From an uncultured Alphaproteobacteria bacterium (GTDB lineage: Bacteria > Pseudomonadota > Alphaproteobacteria > CAAHEQ01 > UBA3637), in NCBI GenBank assembly GCA_944391545.1, contig CALXTZ010000013.1:1-19807 (forward strand): 19,807 nucleotides of DNA, in the 5' to 3' direction. Below the pieces are notes generated by a model. The model was not told where the DNA came from. It worked only from the letters and a program-made list of their open reading frames with translations, and searched no databases. How positions within the stretch are numbered: position 1 is the first letter of the stretch; every line of letters begins with the position of its first letter. This document shows, in pieces, positions 14,993 to 19,807 of the stretch. Both the position numbers and the translations under genes were made by a program.

Positions 14993-15308
14993 GTCTTTTT
15001 GTTCATTTCTTTTCAAAAACGGATTCTTTTGGGGATTGTTGAGCGTTCATCTGTTTTGGATTTGCCTTTGGGTTTATGATGTGTCTGTTGCCCTTTTTAC
15101 AAATCAATACGATTTCCTTTGGGGATGCGAAACATGCGGCCGTTCTTATGCAAGTGTCGAAACATACATAATGCTGGATTGCGGTCATATCGCGCTTCTG
15201 TGTTCTTTAATCGGCTTCAGCTTGTGGATGCGCCGACAGAAACGTTTTATTTTATCTGATGTCATCCTGTTGCCTTATATTTTATATGTGTTTTGGCCTT
15301 TTTACTGA
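14982..15308 (+). CDS. Small polytopic membrane protein, candidate immunity protein
   Basis: No family recognised. It is 108 aa with about three hydrophobic helices (about 13-38, 69-84 and 89-107), and a charged turn RRQKR between the last two. Cys49-x2-Cys52 and Cys67-Gly-His69 lie between helices one and two, possibly a metal or disulfide site. It begins with two consecutive ATG codons (14982 and 14985) that overlap the last 11 nt of the toxin-like frame, and has only a weak GAAG upstream. Translational coupling is therefore likely. A small protein encoded directly after and overlapping a peptidoglycan-targeting effector is the usual place of an immunity gene; that role is inference. Its stop abuts the convergent gene's stop. 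Confidence 0.62.
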   Translation: MMIKSFCSFLFKNGFFWGLLSVHLFWICLWVYDVSVALFTNQYDFLWGCETCGRSYASVETYIMLDCGHIALLCSLIGFSLWMRRQKRFILSDVILLPYILYVFWPFY

Positions 15309-15770
15309 TTAAGGTTTAAAATCAGGTTCTGCCGGACCGCAACTTCCATCCGGCAGTTCCTGTGTCTCAAGGTATTCAGAATTCTCTTGTCCTGCTTTAG
15401 CTCGCTGTAAATCCAAACTCTGAGTCGCATATATTCTACAGTAATGTTTCCAATCTCTTTCCATCATTGCTTTTCTTTGGGCTCGATTCGGATTACCGAC
15501 ATTGACATAACGTTCATACATCGTCCCGGCATAATGGGGGCAACCCAATATAATACTGGATCCCGTATCTTCAATCAGGACACAGCCTTCTGTCAACGTA
15601 TCATATCCGTCTCCAACAATTCGACTTGTTGTCGGGGTCAAGTATATTGTACTTCTAAAGCCATGTGCCCAACTTTTCAAAGGTTGGTAAAAAATAGGAT
15701 TTTTAAATGTCTCTTCGGCATGTGCCAAAGAACAAATCATTCCCAATAAAATAAATAAAATGTATCGCAT
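15309..15770 (-). CDS. Secreted periplasmic protein of unknown function
   Basis: No family recognised. MRYILFILLGMICSLAHA is a clear Sec signal peptide with cleavage expected after AHA (residue 18). The mature protein of about 135 aa has four Cys (63, 77, 111, 144), an even number that fits two disulfides. It has a central beta-rich part (STIYLTPTTSRIVGDGY, CVLIEDTGSSIILGC) and a helical, basic part (NRAQRKAMMERDWKHYCRIY). There is no lipobox. It is convergent with the candidate immunity gene, with no space between the stops. There is no Shine-Dalgarno sequence; the promoter at 15776-15804 places the transcription start at or next to the ATG. Confidence 0.7.
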   Translation of the reverse strand: MRYILFILLGMICSLAHAEETFKNPIFYQPLKSWAHGFRSTIYLTPTTSRIVGDGYDTLTEGCVLIEDTGSSIILGCPHYAGTMYERYVNVGNPNRAQRKAMMERDWKHYCRIYATQSLDLQRAKAGQENSEYLETQELPDGSCGPAEPDFKP

Positions 15771-15775
15771 AAAAA

Positions 15776-15804
15776 AGTTTATCCATTAATGACCCTTATG
15801 TCAA
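15776..15804 (-). promoter_or_regulatory. Consensus-like promoter giving an apparently leaderless mRNA
   Basis: On the minus strand a perfect TTGACA (15804-15799) is followed after 17 nt by TAAACT (15781-15776). Only five T separate the -10 from ATG 15770, so the expected start site is the A of the ATG or 1 nt from it. Confidence 0.55.
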
Positions 15805-15835
15805 CGAACAGTGTATTTATGCCATAATATCCCGT

Positions 15836-15853
15836 TTTCCTTTTTAAAGGAAA
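15836..15853. repeat. Perfect AT-rich palindrome in the divergent intergenic region
   Basis: TTTCCTTTTTAAAGGAAA, an 18-nt inverted repeat between the two divergent promoters (15776-15804 and 15917-15947). No T-run follows on either strand, so it is not a terminator. It could be an operator; nothing shows which protein binds. Confidence 0.5.
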
Positions 15854-15916
15854 TAAAAAATATCCGCTTGCTTTATCAAGTCAATCCGCTGTTATACAAA
15901 AAAATGAAAAAAGTTC

Positions 15917-15947
15917 TTGACTTAAAGTTAACTTTAAGCGTTATGCT
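15917..15947 (+). promoter_or_regulatory. MerR-type promoter with 19-nt spacer upstream of the DUF362-larC operon
   Basis: TTGACT (15917-15922) and TATGCT (15942-15947) are separated by 19 nt, longer than the 17 nt optimum. This is the geometry of promoters activated by DNA distortion by MerR-family regulators. The spacer is largely occupied by the palindrome at 15921-15938. The start codon follows 32 nt downstream. Confidence 0.72.
15921..15938 (+). promoter_or_regulatory. MerR/AdhR-like operator palindrome
   Basis: CTTAAAGTTAACTTTAAG, a perfect 18-nt palindrome inside the 19-nt spacer. It matches the CTTAAAG-N4-CTTTAAG operator that I recall for Bacillus AdhR, a MerR-family carbonyl/aldehyde sensor. 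No MerR gene is in the window, so the regulator would be encoded elsewhere. Confidence 0.7.
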
Positions 15948-15979
15948 TTTTGTATGCTCAACGAAAGGAGATTTGAAAA

Positions 15980-16960
15980 ATGAAACGCAGAGATTTTTTA
16001 AAAATGTCCTCCGGCCTGGTGATTGCCGGTACACTTGGTAAAGTCGGATCTTTAATGGCGGCACCGATGGAAAAAACGCCTTCGTCCGCTCAATCCGTTG
16101 TTTATTTCACACGCGATATCAGCCCGGACGGTTTATTAAAACTGTATCGTAAAATTAACCAAAATATTACGGGCAAAGTGGCGATCAAATGGCATTCGGG
16201 CGAAAAACACGGCCCGAATATCATTCCGCGCGGCATGGTCAAAGCGTTACAGGAAAATATCCCGAACAGCACATTGGTCGAAACCAACACGCTTTATAAA
16301 GGCGATCGATACACGACCGAAGATCATCGCGAAACGCTTCAAGTCAACGGATGGGATTTTTGTCCCGTTGATATTATGGATGAAGACGGGGCTGTCATGA
16401 TTCCGGTCAAAGGCGGCAAACATTTCAAAACGATGTCGGTCGGTAAACATATGCTGGATTATGATTCCATGGTTGTTTTAACTCACTTCAAAGGTCATGC
16501 CATGGGTGGTTTTGGTGGATCCATGAAAAACATTGCTATTGGCTGTGCAGATGGTCAAATCGGCAAGAAAATGGTTCACGCCGCTCCGGACAATGAAGAT
16601 TACAGCAAATGGCTTTCAGGAAAACCTTTTATGGAAAACATGGCCGAATCGGCCAAAGCAACCGTCGATTATTTTGCGCCGCATATCGCCTATATCAACG
16701 TTTTACGCAATATGTCGGTCGATTGCGATTGTGCCGGCGTGACGGCAGCACCTCCCAAAGCGCGCAATATCGGCATTTTAGCGTCTACGGATATTTTAGC
16801 GATTGATCAAGCGTCCATTGATTTGGTGTACAAGCTGCCCGAAGAAGAACTGCATGATTTGAAAGAACGCATTGAATCGCGCGAAGGGTTGCATCAATTG
16901 ACGGCAATGGAAGAATTGAAAATGGGTAATCGTTCCTATGAATTGGTTGAGGTCATCTGA
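15980..16960 (+). CDS. Tat-exported DUF362-domain protein
   Basis: The 326 aa start MKRRDFLKMSSGLVIAGTLG, a twin-arginine signal (RRDFLK) with a hydrophobic core, so folded export to the periplasm is expected. The rest matches DUF362: YFTRDISPDGLLKLY, VAIKWHSGEKHGPNIIP, LVETNTLYKGDR, LTHFKGH (167-173) with GGFGGSMKNIAIGC, and a C-terminal ILASTDILAIDQASIDLVY. DUF362 proteins often carry a ferredoxin-like 4Fe-4S insert; none is seen here, although Cys237 and Cys239 (DCDC) and several His are present. The reaction is unknown. GGAG lies 9 nt before the ATG. The stop overlaps the larC start (TGATG), so the two are translationally coupled and probably function together, for example in a metal- or cofactor-dependent redox step (inference). 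Confidence 0.85.
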   Translation: MKRRDFLKMSSGLVIAGTLGKVGSLMAAPMEKTPSSAQSVVYFTRDISPDGLLKLYRKINQNITGKVAIKWHSGEKHGPNIIPRGMVKALQENIPNSTLVETNTLYKGDRYTTEDHRETLQVNGWDFCPVDIMDEDGAVMIPVKGGKHFKTMSVGKHMLDYDSMVVLTHFKGHAMGGFGGSMKNIAIGCADGQIGKKMVHAAPDNEDYSKWLSGKPFMENMAESAKATVDYFAPHIAYINVLRNMSVDCDCAGVTAAPPKARNIGILASTDILAIDQASIDLVYKLPEEELHDLKERIESREGLHQLTAMEELKMGNRSYELVEVI

Positions 16961-17697
16961 TGACAATGCTCTCCATCGACGGCGCAAACGGAATCAGCGG
17001 CGATATGACTGTCGCGGCCTTGTTGGACTTGGGCGCGGATCAAAATAAATTAGAGGCCGCTCTTCAATCTGTCCCGAGCGAATTTGAATACACCGTTACG
17101 CATAAAAAATCTTACGGATTAGCCGGATGTGATTTTGACGTCCGGTTAATCTCGACGCATGACCATACGCACGCACATACGCATCGTCATTTAAAAGATG
17201 TTTATGAGATTATTGACAAAGCGGACATGACCGATCGTGCGCGCGGCATGGCTAAAAAGATTTTCAAAATCGTAGCCGAAGCGGAAAGTAAAGCACATGG
17301 TTGTGCGATTGAGGAGGTTCATTTTCATGAAGTCGGCGCAATGGATTCAATTGTTGATATTATATCGGCTGCCGTTTTATGGGACAGCCTGAATATTGAA
17401 TCCTGCGTTGTCACCGGTTTCAATGAAGGACATGGCTTTGTCGAATGTCAACACGGTTTGCTGCCCGTGCCGGTACCGGCGGTTCTTAACATTGCCCAAG
17501 CGCATCAAATTGCGTTAAGACCGACGGATGTAAACGGGGAAATGGTTACGCCGACCGGCATTGCCATTGCAGCGGCATTGCGAACACATACCGAACTGCC
17601 GCCGGCTTATACCGTTTGCAAACAAGGCATCGGTATCGGTAAACGTGACTTCGGACGACCGAATTGTTTACGCCTTTTGCTGATTAACGAAGCTTAA
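16960..17697 (+). CDS. larC: LarC-type nickel insertion protein, N-terminal (LarC1) part only
   Basis: A 245-aa protein of the LarC/UPF0272 family. LarC inserts nickel into the pincer cofactor of lactate racemase. Visible signatures are SIDGANGISGDMTVAALLDLG (4-24), a His-rich metal-binding loop HDHTHAHTHRH (67-77), EEVHFHEVGAMDSIVDI (118-134), the substrate/CTP region GHGFVECQHGLLPVPVPAVL, VNGEMVTPTGIA, and IGIGKRDFGRPNCLRLLLI at the end. Typical LarC is about 400 aa with a second domain (LarC2), made in some lactobacilli by frameshifting from larC1/larC2. Here the protein stops after LarC1 and no LarC2-like coding follows. LarA, LarB and LarE are absent from the window. The start ATG 16960 overlaps the DUF362 stop; ATG 16966 is an alternative. 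Confidence 0.87.
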   Translation: MTMLSIDGANGISGDMTVAALLDLGADQNKLEAALQSVPSEFEYTVTHKKSYGLAGCDFDVRLISTHDHTHAHTHRHLKDVYEIIDKADMTDRARGMAKKIFKIVAEAESKAHGCAIEEVHFHEVGAMDSIVDIISAAVLWDSLNIESCVVTGFNEGHGFVECQHGLLPVPVPAVLNIAQAHQIALRPTDVNGEMVTPTGIAIAAALRTHTELPPAYTVCKQGIGIGKRDFGRPNCLRLLLINEA

Positions 17698-17789
17698 ATA
17701 CCGGTGCCGGTCATACCCGATGAAATTCTTTTTTCGGATCGGCGTTCATTTCCCGACGGAACAGCCAACGTTTGATGTGTTTGTGCCAT
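17694..17789 (-). CDS. Candidate 31-aa small protein downstream of the autotransporter
   Basis: Not recognised. The frame begins MAQTHQTLAVPSGNERRSEK at ATG 17789 and ends at TAA 17696-17694. AGGAGG lies 5 nt before the ATG, the best ribosome-binding site among the minus-strand genes here. The product is polar and basic with no membrane segment. Its stop overlaps the larC stop in a shared TTAA, as for two larger gene pairs in this window. It lies 72 nt beyond the autotransporter stop in the same direction with no clear terminator between, so co-transcription is possible. Short length keeps this uncertain. Confidence 0.4.
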   Translation of the reverse strand: MAQTHQTLAVPSGNERRSEKRISSGMTGTGI

Positions 17790-17861
17790 CTTGTCCTCCT
17801 GACTTCCCAGATTACACACTTTTCATCAAAATGAATAGCTTTTTATGTCGTCTTTTTAAAA

Positions 17862-19807
17862 CTAGAACTGATAGATCGCTTTCAGACGGCCGACATAATT
17901 TTCATAATGAGAGCGAAAACCGGCCTGTGCATCCAACCGCAGTTCGAATCGATCCCCTAAATCCGCAGCAATACCTACGGAAACATCCTGTTGCCATCTC
18001 GGCAACCGTTCGGCAGCAACCGTATATGTGATGCCGTCAGACAACCGAACCCATGCATTATCTTTACTCGATAACAGGTCATAAGATGTTCCGACAGATA
18101 CTGACGGACGAACAAAAAAGTCTGGAGACAAAGCCCATTGTCTTTCAACCGCAATTTCAGCGTAAGGCGTTAAAAATTGTAGCTTTTTTCCTTGTAATAT
18201 CTGACCGACGGCATCTTGTGCCGTTTTATGGCGAATCATCGCATATTGCGCACCGATTTTGGGAACAATCTGCCATGAGCCGGCGTTTATTCGGTACCCG
18301 AAATCTGTTTGGGCGCCGATCGTTTCCAAAGACAATTTATTTGAAACCGAATAACCGGCAACATTTTTATATTCTTTAAAATGACTGTAAAAATAAGAAA
18401 GTTTTGTTTTCCAGATAAATGAATTCGGCTGATAAACAGCATAAATCCCTGCCCCGTGCGTCGGAACCCGAATACGTCGGTATATGTTTTTCATCCGATC
18501 GTACCGATATAAATAAGCACCGCCGATTGTCCAGTCTGCCTTCGTATATTCAATCCCGGCACTTATTCCGTTTCCGTAAATGTGCACGGGCGCATATGAA
18601 GCCGTTTTTTTTAACCGAGACATCTGCGTCGTTCCGGCAGCCCATAAAACACCGTCACCGATTTGATATTCCGAACGATCCGTCTCAACGGCGGCGTCAA
18701 ATTGATTTAAAAAAGACTGGCTTAACACCTGCATCAACGGTGCCGTCGTCGGCGCCAACGCCGTTAATGCCTGAACAAATGCGGAACCATCGTTTTGCGC
18801 CAAAGCATCCAGCTCAAGATACATATCGCGTGCTGGCCCGGACAAAGCTGGATCAGCTTCCCAGGCTTGAGCCGTATTTTGGTTGTTCCGCGAACCGCCG
18901 GCTTTTGCCACCACATCCGCATACGTTTCGGTTTGGCTGATTTCGTACCATCCGTTACCCAAAGCCGTAAATGTATATAAATTATTATCAATAACCGGAG
19001 AAAATAAATCATCAAATGTTTGCGTACTTTGAATCAGCGGCAATCTGATTTGAGTTTGAGATTCCATCGCTTCCGCAGATAATGTGGCTTGAAGCGTTGC
19101 CCCTGTTTCGACTGACACCGTATCCGCTACCAAAGAACCGTATGTTGTTTGATTCTGAATAAACAATGCCAACCGTGATCCGGATTGAAAAATGGCGTTC
19201 CCCACAACCGCTTGCGACAACCCAATATCCAGTGTACCTTTTTCAACAATCAGATCAGATGCTTTAAAAAAGCGACCGTTCGTTGTGACTTGAACCGTCC
19301 CGTTTCGAATATCAACCGATCCCGTATAACCTGTCATATCTTCATTTAAAACGATGGTTCCGGTTGTCGGTACATTTGCATTTTGAATTTGATAATCCGG
19401 ATTAACAATGATTTCACCGCTACCGGTAATTCGATCATTAAAAATAATAGAATGGTCTCCTGCATTCAAATGTAAAGTTTCTATCGTATGAACAGCATTT
19501 GAAACCCCGTCAGCCGTATTGTTTTCAAAGACAACGTCTTTATCCAGAGCTATCATATTCAATATGCCCATATTAAAAACGGCGCCCCCTTCAGCGGCTG
19601 AATTATTCGTGAAAGTACTGTCGATCAAATAAGCAACATCATCATTATAAACAGCACCTCCTTCTAAAACGGCAGAATTCCCATCAAACACGCTGTCCGT
19701 CACCGACAGATACATGTCGTCGCCTAACATGCCGATGTTACCGACTGCTCCGCCGTCCCATCCGTTGTTATTCGTAAACGTACCGCGCGTGATTGTCATT
19801 TGTCCGC
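17862..19807 (-). CDS. Autotransporter, C-terminal part (gene continues beyond the window)
   Basis: Type Va secreted protein. The frame is open to the window edge (Gly-Gln precede the first visible Met at 19799), so the signal peptide and N-terminal passenger are not visible. The visible passenger has repeated polymorphic-outer-membrane-type units: TFTNNNGWDGGAVGN, VFDGNSAVLEGGAVYN, TFTNNSAAEGGAVFN. A beta-helix stem follows (GSVDIRNGTVQVTTNGRF, LIVEKGTLDIGLSQAVVG, GSRLALFIQNQTTYGSL). The last about 270 residues are the autotransporter beta-barrel (GVLWAAGTTQMSRLKK, GNGISAGIEYTKADWTIGGA, LRLDAQAGFRSHYENY). It ends YQF, with the terminal aromatic needed for BAM recognition. Passenger function is unknown; adhesion is typical for this type. 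Confidence 0.9.
   Translation of the reverse strand, partial: GQMTITRGTFTNNNGWDGGAVGNIGMLGDDMYLSVTDSVFDGNSAVLEGGAVYNDDVAYLIDSTFTNNSAAEGGAVFNMGILNMIALDKDVVFENNTADGVSNAVHTIETLHLNAGDHSIIFNDRITGSGEIIVNPDYQIQNANVPTTGTIVLNEDMTGYTGSVDIRNGTVQVTTNGRFFKASDLIVEKGTLDIGLSQAVVGNAIFQSGSRLALFIQNQTTYGSLVADTVSVETGATLQATLSAEAMESQTQIRLPLIQSTQTFDDLFSPVIDNNLYTFTALGNGWYEISQTETYADVVAKAGGSRNNQNTAQAWEADPALSGPARDMYLELDALAQNDGSAFVQALTALAPTTAPLMQVLSQSFLNQFDAAVETDRSEYQIGDGVLWAAGTTQMSRLKKTASYAPVHIYGNGISAGIEYTKADWTIGGAYLYRYDRMKNIYRRIRVPTHGAGIYAVYQPNSFIWKTKLSYFYSHFKEYKNVAGYSVSNKLSLETIGAQTDFGYRINAGSWQIVPKIGAQYAMIRHKTAQDAVGQILQGKKLQFLTPYAEIAVERQWALSPDFFVRPSVSVGTSYDLLSSKDNAWVRLSDGITYTVAAERLPRWQQDVSVGIAADLGDRFELRLDAQAGFRSHYENYVGRLKAIYQF

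Noticed and set aside
14184..15308. A prophage remnant
   Set aside because: Apart from the MuF-like motif there is no portal, terminase, tail or integrase gene nearby, so a toxin module using a phage-derived domain fits better.
17700..17711. ACCGGTGCCGGT dyad after larC as a terminator
   Set aside because: The loop would be only 2 nt and no T-run follows on either strand.
18419..18940. A 173-aa frame on the plus strand opposite the autotransporter
   Set aside because: It mirrors the beta-barrel coding sequence, is Arg/Pro/His-rich, and has no ribosome-binding site.
1..19807. tRNA, rRNA, CRISPR arrays, insertion sequences, attachment sites
   Set aside because: No cloverleaf, ribosomal RNA motif, regularly spaced repeats or transposase motif was seen on either strand by eye.

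Overview
The window reads as dense chromosome from a Gram-negative, probably host-associated alphaproteobacterium of moderate GC. The case for Gram-negative is direct: periplasmic glucan synthesis (opgG/opgH), an Mla-type lipid ABC transporter, a lipobox lipoprotein and an autotransporter with a C-terminal beta-barrel. The alphaproteobacterial call rests on the STAS-permease fusion, Mla gene order and overall style, and is inference. TGA is used as a normal stop in several well-supported genes.

Layout. 36-2101: two LysR-type regulators facing each other, the second lacking its C-terminal third, then a GNAT acetyltransferase. 2098-6142 (minus): an overlapping three-gene unit opgG - unknown 149-aa gene - opgH, with a good promoter at 6176-6204. 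opgH contains a run of 16 T where a basic loop is expected. 6334-8307: an old-yellow-enzyme/FadH-like Fe-S flavoprotein followed by a long-stem terminator. 8453-11689: mla operon (STAS-MlaE, MlaF, MlaD, PqiC-like lipoprotein), tightly overlapping, ended by a hairpin shared with the convergent gapdh. 11753-14016 (minus): an AbrB-family membrane protein and a GAPDH of the type with the kinetoplastid-glycosomal insertion.

14017-15770 is the accessory island. A near-consensus promoter is followed by two consecutive intrinsic terminators inside the leader of a gene whose product carries a phage MuF-like motif. In the -1 frame, entered at an A8 run that contains A AAA AAA, lies a Tlde1/DUF2778-like peptidoglycan-targeting domain interrupted by one TGA. 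An overlapping small multi-spanning membrane protein (immunity candidate) and a convergent secreted Cys protein with an apparently leaderless promoter follow. 15917-17697: a Tat-signal DUF362 protein and a LarC protein lacking the C-terminal domain, translationally coupled, downstream of a 19-bp-spacer promoter with a perfect MerR/AdhR-like palindrome. 17694-19807 (minus): a possible 31-aa ORF and the C-terminal part of an autotransporter that runs off the window.

Most promising for new biology are the MuF/Tlde1 cassette with its double-terminator leader, the homopolymer in opgH, and the MerR-type operator controlling DUF362-LarC1. Convergent genes repeatedly share a TTAA in which both stop codons overlap.
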